In this document: piece after piece, positions 1-7,253 of the stretch
Numbering within the stretch: the stretch's first letter is position 1
Layout of the letters: each line of letters begins with the position of its first letter
Source of the DNA: Deltaproteobacteria bacterium
Lineage (GTDB): Bacteria; UBA10199; SPLOWO2-01-44-7
Direction: 5' to 3'
Length of the DNA: 18,600 nucleotides
Assembly: GCA_030688705.1 (NCBI GenBank)
Contig: JAUYJH010000009.1
Span: 1 to 18,600 of the forward strand
Translations under genes and position numbers: made by a program
Notes under the pieces: model-generated
Databases searched by the model: none
The model's input: only the letters and a program-made list of their open reading frames with translations
Told to the model about the DNA's origin: nothing

Positions 1-151
1 CATTGCGACCCCGAGCTTGTCGAGGGGGAAGCAATCTCTCGGCTTGGGGCGCAGGCTCCGCGAAGCAATCCAAATGCAATATATTGCTTATCGAGAGATT
101 GCCGCGGCCCCTTCGGCTTGCCTTGCGGAAGCCAAGGGGCCTCGCAATGAC
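1..151. repeat. Palindromic intergenic repeat, cut by the left window edge
   Basis: The stretch opens with CATTGCGA (1-8) and closes with TCGCAATG (142-149), which are reverse complements. Inside, GCAATCTCTCG (31-41) pairs perfectly with CGAGAGATTGC (92-102). The stretch is non-coding and looks like a nested, MITE- or REP-like element. It lies just beyond the 3' end of the receiver gene that stops at 182, so the folded RNA might also act as a 3' barrier for the minus-strand operon (inference). The true left end is probably a few bases outside the window. Confidence 0.6.
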
Positions 152-181
152 AAAATTGGACTTTGTCAACAACCTGCTACA

Positions 182-553
182 TCAACCTTCACCCTGCATT
201 TGCCGAATCTGCTCCACCAACCCTTGAGGCTCAAACGGTTTCATGACGTAATAAACCTTGTTTTGAAGCAGTATTTTTCTCTCTTTGTCATTGAGCGTTT
301 TGGCGGAGAGGGCAATGATGGGAACGGTCTTGTAAGCGTCCATTTGACGCAACAAATGAATCACGTCAAAACCGCTCAAATGCGGCATCATCAGATCGGT
401 CATGACAAGATCGTACTTCGTTTTTTCCACGGCCTTTTGGACATCGGCTGAATCAGTGAAGGCATCGACCTTAAAATCGTGAAATTCCAGCAGGGTGCTC
501 ATCAACTCGGTAAAATCTTTTTCATCGTCTATGATGAGTATCTTTTTTCCCAT
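182..553 (-). CDS. Single-domain response regulator (CheY-like receiver)
   Basis: This 123-residue protein is a bare REC domain and is expected to be a cytoplasmic phospho-acceptor. The acidic pocket D9-D10-E11, phospho-acceptor D53 (in MTDLMMP), switch S83 and K105 (in MKPF) are all present. There is no room for a DNA-binding or enzymatic output domain. The ATG at 553 follows a GGGG-rich ribosome site about seven bases upstream. The gene lies 173 bases downstream of the PelB-like gene, with a palindromic repeat in the gap, so it may be the last gene of the Pel-like operon or a separate unit. Its role is probably to relay phosphate or bind a partner under control of the kinases at 7222-9482 (inference). 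The family assignment is secure; the partner is unknown. Confidence 0.93.
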   Translation of the reverse strand: MGKKILIIDDEKDFTELMSTLLEFHDFKVDAFTDSADVQKAVEKTKYDLVMTDLMMPHLSGFDVIHLLRQMDAYKTVPIIALSAKTLNDKERKILLQNKVYYVMKPFEPQGLVEQIRQMQGEG

Positions 554-594
554 ATTGTTTCCCCGTTAATGGAGTAGTGGAAAATACACTTTTT

Positions 595-693
595 GTCATC
601 CTGAGCCTTAAGCCTGTCGAAGGGCGAAGGATCCCGATATTCAACGGGATTCTTCCTGCCTGCCGGCAGGCAGGCGCTAACGCTCAGAATGAC
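595..693. repeat. Palindromic repeat with GTCAT termini
   Basis: The ends GTCATCCTGAGC (595-606) and GCTCAGAATGAC (682-693) are inverted repeats with one mismatch. Inside lies a perfect 20-bp palindrome, CCTGCCTGCCGGCAGGCAGG (655-674). The element fills most of the gap between the PelB-like gene and the last receiver gene. It shares its GTCAT termini with the elements at 10820-10912 and 11381-11431, so it probably belongs to one dispersed family. As RNA it would fold into a strong hairpin and could stabilise or terminate the upstream transcript (inference). Confidence 0.7.
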
Positions 694-726
694 AACACGG
701 TTTTCGTGTATTGCCCACCACTCCTG

Positions 727-3573
727 CTAAAACCAACGGCCGGAAAGGCCGACGGCCACATGCTGGTAGCGGCCCGGGACATCGAACAAAAATTCCCGGC
801 CGTAATCGTAGCTTACATCGAGATCGCACCAAGGGGCGATGTTCCACGAAATACCGGCCCTGGCCCCCCAGAGCTCCCCCTTCACAAATTCCATATCCCT
901 GGCCGTGTCATCGCCGATGAACCCCCCCGCCTCAAAAAGAAAATTCTTCGCGGCCTGCCAGCTGAAATAACCGGTTCCGTAATTGGCCCGCATTTTGTGA
1001 ATCAACGGCACCAAAGCCAAGAAGCCGTTTTTATCAAAAACCTGTATGAAAGTATATTGGTAACCTATCGTAAAATAGGGTTTTTGGGTGATGACAAAAT
1101 TGACCGTCGGTTCCAGCTGGTGTTCATAGGCTGTCTCCCCCGCCGGCAGAGTATCCCGCACAAACTCATAGAGGACGCCGATGTTCAGCCGGCTCCATGG
1201 AGATATCTGCCCCTGAAAACGGGCGGTATCGATCAGGTCCCCCACCGCCACCGCCTGCGGCAGATCGGTGCGAAGTTGGCGGTACTGAAACCCCGCCGCC
1301 AGCGAGAGGAGATCGGGAATCGTGTAAACCGCGTCGACCAATGGCGAAGCGGTGCTTCGTACATCGCTCACTCCAAAACCGAGCCCCGCGTCAAAAACCC
1401 AGTCTTGCAGATGATGTGAAGCCACAAGCGCCTTGCCGTATTCCGCCTCTCCCTCAAAACCGGCGGCGGGGGAATCAAAGCGGCCTACCCAAAACTCCCC
1501 CCTGAACTCCAGCGGCTCTGAAAAATACCCCTGATAGGCCGCCCCCCACTCCATGTATTCTTCAGACCCATAGTCGGTCAGTGTGTAAAGGGCCCTCACC
1601 CGATGATCGTACTTTTTGTGAAGCAGTCTTAAAGGCTCTTTGGCCCCGGCCAGCTCATATTCTTTCATCCCGCTTTTCCACCGACCGGCTTGGGAGTAGG
1701 CATCGCCCAAATTTCGGTGATAGGCACGCTCATGCGGGTCGGCTTTGGAGAGATCTTCCAAAACCGGAATCGCCTTTTTCCACTCTCTGTGTTGGGTGAG
1801 AAGATCGGCATAATCGGCTTTGATGGCGGGATTTTCGGGGTACTCCATGATAGCCATCTGATAATCCTTGTCCAATGCTTCGTTCCAGCCGATCCGCCCC
1901 CTTGATTTGAGAAAAAAACGCTCCTCATTTTCATCAAGGGGGCCTTTTGTCTCCAGAAGAGAAACCACCTTGGCCGCATTTTCTTTGCCTGCCTTCTTTT
2001 GGCCGCGGGCCTGTTCCGCCTCGGAGAGCCAAAACAAGATTTCAGGGTCGTTTGGGCGCAGACGATTGGCCTCTTCAAGATAGGCGACCGACTCCCCGTA
2101 GAGCCCCGCAAACAGCGATTCCCTCCCCACCCATTTGAGGGTTTCAAAATTGCCGGGCCTTAATGCCGCCATTTTTGCATGATATTTTTTGACCTCCAAG
2201 GGTTTTTGCAAAGCACCGTAAATCAACGACGTTTTTTCAAGCATCCCGTAATCCTGCGGCTGCCGTTCCAAAAACTTCAGGGCAAAGTGGAGTGCCTTGT
2301 CGTATTCTTTTTCCCGAATGTAGGCATCGGTCAACGGATCGAGAATAACCGGGGAATCACCAAAAAGGGAGTGGGCGTATTCCAGCCACTCCACCGCCTC
2401 CCTGATTTTCAGGTTGTCGAACAAAAGATATCCGACTTCGGCGGCAAACTTTTCCTGCCGATATTGGGTGACGTATTTTTTATAAAACGGAAGAACGGAG
2501 ATGTTTTTCTGTTCATAAAGGTAAATGGAGGCCAGCATTTTCTGCTCTTCAAAATCGGGGCCAAATTTTGTTTCGTATTCTTTCAAAAGCAAAACGGCCT
2601 CGCTGTAACGTTTCAAGTCGGTCAAGATGGAAGCCAGATGGAGCCACCGTTCCGTGGTTTCCGGGTCTTCTTTCAAAATTTGGCGATAAAGGACGAGGGC
2701 TTTTTCTTTTTGTCCTGTCTCGGAATAAAGAAAGGCCAGTGTATCGGTCTGGTCGATCCTCTCTTTCCTGCCAAGCCCCTTGATCGACAAAAGCTGTTCA
2801 ATGTCTTTTATGGCACCCCTCTTATCGCCTTTTTTCAAATGGACATAAATTTTCATCTCCCGAAGATTGACGCCGTTTGCAGAGAGGGCCAGCGCCTCTC
2901 CGATGACCTCCAAAGACTTGTTCCACTCCTCCATCGACATATAGACCTCCGCCAGCGTTATTTTGGTTTCAATATCCCCGGGGTTCTCCGCAACCCTCTT
3001 CAAAAGAATATTTTTGAGTTCCTCCCTTTTTTGCAAGCCCTTATACAGATTCAGCATCTCCTCGGCATGGGGCGTCGGGTCTTTGGAGGCCTTTATCAGG
3101 TCAAGCAAGATGGCATAGGCCTCATCATTATTCTGCGCCCAGCGGGCGTGAAGATAAGTATCGTACAACATCTCGCTCACCTTTTTTCTGGGAAACCTTG
3201 GCTGTGTCATGAAATAACGGGCAATGGAGAGCCTGGCCTCCTGCAGGGCCTCGGCGTCATTCCGGTTTTCCAGATGTTCGAGATAGCGCATCGCCATATC
3301 CCAATCGCTTTTGCGATGTTCATGGAGATTTTTCAAAAGAGCGGTCGCTTTTTGGGGCTCCCCCATCCTGTCGTACAGGCTGGCGAGCCGCAGCGTGGCG
3401 AATTTGTTGTAGGGCGATTTTTCCAGAAAGCCCCTGTAATGTTTTTCGGACTGGCGCAACTCGACAAGGCCTCCATAGATAAAGCCCAAAAAAAGGTCGC
3501 GCGGATACAAAAACCAGCCCAGAAGGGCCAGCGCCAAAAAAAACAAAACTATTTTTTTCCACGAGATTTTCAT
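727..3573 (-). CDS. pelB: PelB-like TPR and outer-membrane beta-barrel export protein
   Basis: This 948-residue protein resembles PelB, the outer-membrane secretin-like porin of Pel polysaccharide export. A hydrophobic N-terminal anchor (about residues 6-24) is followed by a long run of TPR-type helical hairpins (about 40-640); an example is the stretch starting AFLYSETGQKEKALVLYRQ. The last 290 residues (about 659-948) alternate polar and aromatic residues, as in a beta-barrel, and the chain ends GLSGRWF, a typical outer-membrane C-terminus. Known PelB proteins have the same order of parts but are longer (about 1190 residues in Pseudomonas). The ATG overlaps the stop of the deacetylase gene by four bases (ATGA), and no clear ribosome site is visible, so translation is probably coupled. 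The periplasmic TPRs of known PelB bind PelA, which fits the neighbours. The name rests on architecture and context, not on an alignment. Confidence 0.8.
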   Translation of the reverse strand: MKISWKKIVLFFLALALLGWFLYPRDLFLGFIYGGLVELRQSEKHYRGFLEKSPYNKFATLRLASLYDRMGEPQKATALLKNLHEHRKSDWDMAMRYLEHLENRNDAEALQEARLSIARYFMTQPRFPRKKVSEMLYDTYLHARWAQNNDEAYAILLDLIKASKDPTPHAEEMLNLYKGLQKREELKNILLKRVAENPGDIETKITLAEVYMSMEEWNKSLEVIGEALALSANGVNLREMKIYVHLKKGDKRGAIKDIEQLLSIKGLGRKERIDQTDTLAFLYSETGQKEKALVLYRQILKEDPETTERWLHLASILTDLKRYSEAVLLLKEYETKFGPDFEEQKMLASIYLYEQKNISVLPFYKKYVTQYRQEKFAAEVGYLLFDNLKIREAVEWLEYAHSLFGDSPVILDPLTDAYIREKEYDKALHFALKFLERQPQDYGMLEKTSLIYGALQKPLEVKKYHAKMAALRPGNFETLKWVGRESLFAGLYGESVAYLEEANRLRPNDPEILFWLSEAEQARGQKKAGKENAAKVVSLLETKGPLDENEERFFLKSRGRIGWNEALDKDYQMAIMEYPENPAIKADYADLLTQHREWKKAIPVLEDLSKADPHERAYHRNLGDAYSQAGRWKSGMKEYELAGAKEPLRLLHKKYDHRVRALYTLTDYGSEEYMEWGAAYQGYFSEPLEFRGEFWVGRFDSPAAGFEGEAEYGKALVASHHLQDWVFDAGLGFGVSDVRSTASPLVDAVYTIPDLLSLAAGFQYRQLRTDLPQAVAVGDLIDTARFQGQISPWSRLNIGVLYEFVRDTLPAGETAYEHQLEPTVNFVITQKPYFTIGYQYTFIQVFDKNGFLALVPLIHKMRANYGTGYFSWQAAKNFLFEAGGFIGDDTARDMEFVKGELWGARAGISWNIAPWCDLDVSYDYGREFLFDVPGRYQHVAVGLSGRWF

Positions 3574-5657
3574 AAAGATTCGATAATAACATCGGTAAAC
3601 TGGGGACCATTCTCGGCGTTTTTAAATTGAAGCGTTAAGCGTCCATCGTTGCCGCTTTTAGCCTGTAAAGTCTCTTCTCCCGCTCTGATTTTGTAATTTT
3701 TAAGCGGTTGCATCCCGCCCAAAATCATTTCACTTTTAAACCACCCGCTCTTTGAAAATTGCAGCCGCTCTCTCGTCCCCTGAAATCCTTTGATATTAAA
3801 ACTGGCCCGCGCCACATAGGGGATGCCGCTCTTGGAATGTGTCAGAATAATCGTCTGCTCCTCTGATGATGCATCCAAGGCGACATAAAGGCTCCCCTGA
3901 TGATGGGCAAACCCCAAAACCCCACGGGAGCGCCGCATATCGACATGCTTTTTTTCATCGTCGAAACGGACCGTCTTGAGAGCCCCGCTGTTCGTGATTT
4001 TATAGCCTCCGGCCACCGCCTCCATTCTTGTTTTGTAAAAACCTTGCGCGATACGGACAAAATCCTCCGCAAACATCGGAAAAATATCCTGCAAAAAGGC
4101 GTAATCATAAACCGCTTTGAGCGCCTTCAAAGAAGCCTGCCTCTCTCCACTGTAAAAATGGTAATAAACATTGATCGGTTTGATGCGAAGCGGCGCTTCG
4201 GTGTTTTTGAACGTCTCGATGACATCGACAAAACCGTAATAGGGCCCTTCCCAAAGATTGGTATAGGTGTTTTCATTTTGAGCGCTGGCATAGATCTGGT
4301 GATAGAAGCCCCTCTTGATTCCCAAAGGGCCCACAGACGCATAGCTATCGTAGCGCCGGTCAAAGCGGGTATCCCCCCCGTTGATATTGAGCAGATTGTT
4401 TTGGTACGTCAGCCCCACTTCCAGATCGTTCACCACGCAATTTCCCGACCAGAGAAGAATGCCGACTTTTTTTCGCACTCCCTGCGCGTCAAGCATCTCT
4501 TGCATCATCTTGGCCGACCCCACAGTCTCTTTTTCGGGATTGAATTTGTAGCCGGGGATTTTTAAGGCCACGGTCCCTCGGCTCCAGTTGAGCGGGTGGG
4601 CGTAGGTATGGACTCCCGCCTCTACATTGGGGAGACGGAAAATATCGCGATAGAGCCGCATCACCCGCTCCGATTTATATTCGTTCATGTCGAAATAGCC
4701 GGTGATGAGGGATGCCGTAACGGGGAGATGCGGCATCTTCTCCAAAATTTCTTTCAAAATGATCTCGCCGGAAAACGACTTCCAGTCGATGTGCGACAGG
4801 TTGACCACCCCGTCCCCATCGATATGGGTGTAAAAAATGCGGCTCCCGTTGCGCGTTGTCGTGTCGGGCCGCGGCAAACCCTTTGTGCCGAAGGCCTCTT
4901 CAAAAAACCGGAACGGGTTGATCCGCCAGTGGATTTTTTCGATCTCCTTGTCTTCGTAGAGCATGGTATTGAAAGGGGCAAAACCGCCGCGGGGGGTGGT
5001 AAAAACAACATCGGTTGTTTTGTTGTCCAAATCCCGTCTTTTGATTTTGAGATAAACCTTGCTCGCGGGGGACAAAGCCTTGACCATAATATTTTCATGC
5101 GATTCGGCAAACGAGAATTTCCTTTCGAACTCTATCATTGAGGGGTCTTTGTAAACGATATCGTAAAAAAGAGGATTACCGGAATAGCCACCGCCGTATT
5201 CAATGCCCAAAGCCTCCAGCATCGCGCGGCATTCCTTGGTCAGGCGCCGGTTTTCGTCTTTGAGGACGCCGATCTCCCCGAAAAAGACGACTTTTTTTCC
5301 CTTGAGAATCTGCCCTTGCATCCAGTTGCAGTAGAGCCCCGGGTTGGGGACGGCGTTGAGTCTTTTAAACCAGGTAAAAATACCCCGAACCCCCGTCATC
5401 TCTTGGGCAGAGGGGAATGGATCCGCAATAGAGCGGTATTCCAGCTTCAACCCCAGATGCTCCAGCGGCATCTCGGCATTCAGATGGATGGCCGAATAAT
5501 TGTAATCGCTTTGCACTTTGGGATCGTAAAAAGCGAGAATCGTGCGGGGAATTTCCGCGGCAAAGACTGGACCATGGACCATGGACCATGGACCTAGGAC
5601 CAAAAGAAACAGAAAGATTTTACCGGTTATTTTGCGGGTCCCTGGTCCCTTGTCCAT
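3570..5657 (-). CDS. pelA: PelA-like polysaccharide deacetylase
   Basis: This 695-residue exported protein matches the C-terminal part of PelA, which partly de-N-acetylates the Pel polymer in the periplasm. An N-terminal signal peptide appears to end at VFA-AE (residues 32-35). An alpha/beta region (about 35-270) is followed by the deacetylase domain: H278-I-D280-G-D282-G and H350-T-Y-A-H354-P, the expected metal-binding Asp and His ligands, with a further conserved-looking His at VYYHFYSGE (H500). A beta-rich tail follows from about residue 550. Pseudomonas PelA is one chain of about 950 residues with an added hydrolase domain; here that domain is the separate upstream gene, 14 bases away. 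The start codon at 5657 and part of the signal peptide lie in 7-bp repeats (5637-5671 and 5568-5602). A start further inside, nearer the hydrophobic core, is possible. Confidence 0.85.
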   Translation of the reverse strand: MDKGPGTRKITGKIFLFLLVLGPWSMVHGPVFAAEIPRTILAFYDPKVQSDYNYSAIHLNAEMPLEHLGLKLEYRSIADPFPSAQEMTGVRGIFTWFKRLNAVPNPGLYCNWMQGQILKGKKVVFFGEIGVLKDENRRLTKECRAMLEALGIEYGGGYSGNPLFYDIVYKDPSMIEFERKFSFAESHENIMVKALSPASKVYLKIKRRDLDNKTTDVVFTTPRGGFAPFNTMLYEDKEIEKIHWRINPFRFFEEAFGTKGLPRPDTTTRNGSRIFYTHIDGDGVVNLSHIDWKSFSGEIILKEILEKMPHLPVTASLITGYFDMNEYKSERVMRLYRDIFRLPNVEAGVHTYAHPLNWSRGTVALKIPGYKFNPEKETVGSAKMMQEMLDAQGVRKKVGILLWSGNCVVNDLEVGLTYQNNLLNINGGDTRFDRRYDSYASVGPLGIKRGFYHQIYASAQNENTYTNLWEGPYYGFVDVIETFKNTEAPLRIKPINVYYHFYSGERQASLKALKAVYDYAFLQDIFPMFAEDFVRIAQGFYKTRMEAVAGGYKITNSGALKTVRFDDEKKHVDMRRSRGVLGFAHHQGSLYVALDASSEEQTIILTHSKSGIPYVARASFNIKGFQGTRERLQFSKSGWFKSEMILGGMQPLKNYKIRAGEETLQAKSGNDGRLTLQFKNAENGPQFTDVIIESL
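5568..5602. repeat. Five tandem heptamers (TGGACCA type) inside a signal peptide
   Basis: Five consecutive 7-bp units read TGGACCA, TGGACCA, TGGACCA, TGGACCT and AGGACCA on the plus strand. On the minus strand they encode part of the signal peptide of the deacetylase, around GPWSMVHGP, between the hydrophobic core and the cleavage site. The 35-bp block is not a multiple of three, but insertions of three units (21 bp) would keep the frame. Confidence 0.85.
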
Positions 5658-5671
5658 TGTCCTTGGTCCCC
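5637..5671. repeat. Five tandem heptamers (GGTCCNT type) over a start codon
   Basis: Five 7-bp units read GGTCCCT, GGTCCCT, TGTCCAT, TGTCCTT and GGTCCCC on the plus strand. They are the same motif as at 5568-5602, in inverted orientation and more diverged. The third unit supplies the ATG (5657) of the deacetylase gene, and the AAGGA just upstream that could serve as its ribosome site is also repeat sequence. The two blocks could pair into a hairpin in the mRNA (inference). Confidence 0.8.
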
Positions 5672-6505
5672 CTATTTTCCCATCGTCCCCAGTGCGTTCA
5701 GATCGGGAGTGGTGAGATACCAGTGATACCCTTTCTGCCTTGATCGCCGGATGGCATAATCCACAAGATTTTTTTCGTCCCCATAGTGATAAAGAATGTT
5801 AAAAACCGGCTTTTTAAATCGTCCTTGAAACCGGTCCAGAATCTCTTCTCTCTGTTTTGTCTCTTCCATGGGTGTTTGGGTGCAGGTACGGTTGAGAAAA
5901 CGGCAATGGGTGTACAAATCCTCCACGGTGACACCGTAAATAACCTCTCCATAATCGTCCAACAATTCCAGCGCGTTGTTGGGTAAAATGAGGGCGTCGG
6001 GAAAACGCGCCCGGATCGATTGGACAAAGGCGACCATCGCCTCTCTGGAACCGGCAAATTTTTTGGGATATTTTTCTTCCAGATAGGCGGCCGTATCGAC
6101 GGTATCGAGAAAAAGCCCTTGGTACCCTTTCGCGAGAATTTCGGGGATCACCTTTTCCAAAAGAAGCTGGCGCCATTTGGGAGAACGGATATCAACACGC
6201 CAAGCACCGGGCCAATCGGGATTTTCTTCCACGATAAAATTTTCTCCCATGATTTCGGGCCAATAATCCCGGGACGTATTCGCCTCACCGACGCTCAAGT
6301 AGCCGAAAAAAAGGGTCTTTAAATCTTTGAAACTGTTCGGCGAAATAGCATCGGGTTCCAAAATGGCCAGATCGATGTCCATAAACGTCCTCGCGGAAAC
6401 AGCCTCGCCATAATAGACGATCCAGCGGACGGGGCGGCTCCGAAAAAAAAACCAAAAGACGAACAGCGCCGCGAGCGCCGCAAAAAGGAGAGCGATCCAT
6501 TTCAT
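5672..6505 (-). CDS. PelA-type glycoside hydrolase (GH114/GH166-like), membrane-anchored
   Basis: This 277-residue protein resembles the hydrolase domain of PelA, which cleaves alpha-1,4-linked galactosamine/N-acetylgalactosamine polymer. An uncleaved-looking N-terminal anchor (about residues 2-22, ending in WFFFRSR) would hold it on the periplasmic side. The fold signature is clear: YYGEA (31-35), GYLSVGEA (68-75), GLFLDTVD (130-137, with D134 and D137) and VTVED (192-196), where E195 is the likely catalytic acid by analogy with PelA. The start is taken as ATG 6505, whose ATGA overlaps the stop of the preceding receiver gene; ATG 6517 would add MDAK and overlap it by 16 bases. In Pseudomonas this domain is fused to the deacetylase; here it is a separate gene, directly upstream. 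The choice between families GH114 and GH166 cannot be made by eye. Confidence 0.85.
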   Translation of the reverse strand: MKWIALLFAALAALFVFWFFFRSRPVRWIVYYGEAVSARTFMDIDLAILEPDAISPNSFKDLKTLFFGYLSVGEANTSRDYWPEIMGENFIVEENPDWPGAWRVDIRSPKWRQLLLEKVIPEILAKGYQGLFLDTVDTAAYLEEKYPKKFAGSREAMVAFVQSIRARFPDALILPNNALELLDDYGEVIYGVTVEDLYTHCRFLNRTCTQTPMEETKQREEILDRFQGRFKKPVFNILYHYGDEKNLVDYAIRRSRQKGYHWYLTTPDLNALGTMGK

Positions 6506-6879
6506 TTTGGCATCCATTTTTTGATTTTTTCCATCAACTCATTTGCCTGAAACGGTTTGGCCAGATAATCGCTGGCACCGGCCTCCAGAGAGGCCGCCTT
6601 GTCTTCTTCCCTTGCCTTGGCGGTCAAAACAATGATCGGAATGTTTTTCCATTTATTTTCGGCTTTGATCCGCCGGGTGGCGGTCAAGCCGTCCATCTCC
6701 GGCATCAGAATGTCCATAACGATCAGGTCGGCCGAAGAACCGGCCAGATAGGCAAGCGCCGCCACGCCGTTTTCGGCATAGGCTGTCGCATACCCCAAAA
6801 ACTCAAAACGGTCTTTGAGAGTCTGGGCCAAAAAAAAGTCGTCCTCCACGATCAAAATGGTTTTTTTTTTGTTCTTCAT
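6502..6879 (-). CDS. Single-domain response regulator (CheY-like receiver)
   Basis: This 125-residue protein is a bare REC domain. It has E12-D13-D14, phospho-acceptor D56 (in VMDILMPEMDG), switch T86 and K108 (in LAKPF). It has no output domain, so it should act by protein contact or as a phosphate shuttle. The ATG at 6879 overlaps the stop of the preceding receiver gene by four bases (ATGA), and its own stop overlaps the start of the hydrolase gene. This places signalling and polysaccharide genes on one transcript and makes coupled translation likely. It is the receiver placed closest to the Pel-like genes, but a direct link with them is only inferred. Confidence 0.94.
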   Translation of the reverse strand: MKNKKKTILIVEDDFFLAQTLKDRFEFLGYATAYAENGVAALAYLAGSSADLIVMDILMPEMDGLTATRRIKAENKWKNIPIIVLTAKAREEDKAASLEAGASDYLAKPFQANELMEKIKKWMPK

Positions 6880-7253
6880 GGTTTTGGCGGCAGATAAAAC
6901 CGTATTTTTTCCAGAAGGGCCTCTATGGAATAGGGTTTTCGGAAAAAGGCGCTCGCCCCGCCCTCTTTTGTTTCCGTCTCCAAACGGGGGTCATCCATCG
7001 CGGTGATGATGATCACCGGTATTTTTTCGGTGTCGGGGTTCGCTTGCAGGGTTTTCAGGACCGACTGGCCCGACCCCGCCGGCATTCTCAAATCGAGAAG
7101 AATGAGATGGGGTTTTTTCTTGAGGGTCATCTCGACACCGCGCACCCCCTCATAAGCCGCGAAGGTTTCGTACCCCTCGAACTCAAGGCGCATTCGCAGA
7201 GTCTTCACCAAATCGACATCATCATCGACCACCAAAATTCTGAATTTTTCCAT
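6876..7253 (-). CDS. Single-domain response regulator (CheY-like receiver)
   Basis: This 125-residue protein is a bare REC domain with D10-D11-D12, phospho-acceptor D54 (in LLDLRMPAG), switch T84 and K106 (in FRKPY). The start is ATG 7253, which has GAGAGGA a few bases upstream and begins MEKFRILVVDDD, the normal start of the fold. A longer reading from 7319 would add 22 residues that only retrace the kinase gene in another frame. The gene overlaps the 3' end of the kinase gene by 32 bases and the next receiver by four. Its position right behind the GGDEF-tailed kinase makes it the most likely cognate receiver (inference). Confidence 0.93.
   Translation of the reverse strand: MEKFRILVVDDDVDLVKTLRMRLEFEGYETFAAYEGVRGVEMTLKKKPHLILLDLRMPAGSGQSVLKTLQANPDTEKIPVIIITAMDDPRLETETKEGGASAFFRKPYSIEALLEKIRFYLPPKP

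Noticed and set aside
577..1419. Long plus-strand open frame of 280 codons opposite the PelB-like gene
   Set aside because: It runs antisense to a well-supported beta-barrel domain, is rich in Pro, Arg and Gly as expected of an antisense frame, and shows no domain.
2179..3630. Plus-strand open frame of 483 codons opposite the TPR region
   Set aside because: It mirrors the TPR coding strand and has a Phe/Gln-rich composition typical of the complement of Glu/Lys/Leu-rich helices; no motif or ribosome site supports it.
3900..5141. Plus-strand open frames opposite the deacetylase gene
   Set aside because: They are antisense to conserved metal-binding motifs and carry no recognisable domain.
5568..5671. 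Heptamer blocks as an origin or partition site
   Set aside because: The units lie within a coding region and do not resemble DnaA boxes or known iterons; a slippage-prone repeat is the simpler reading.
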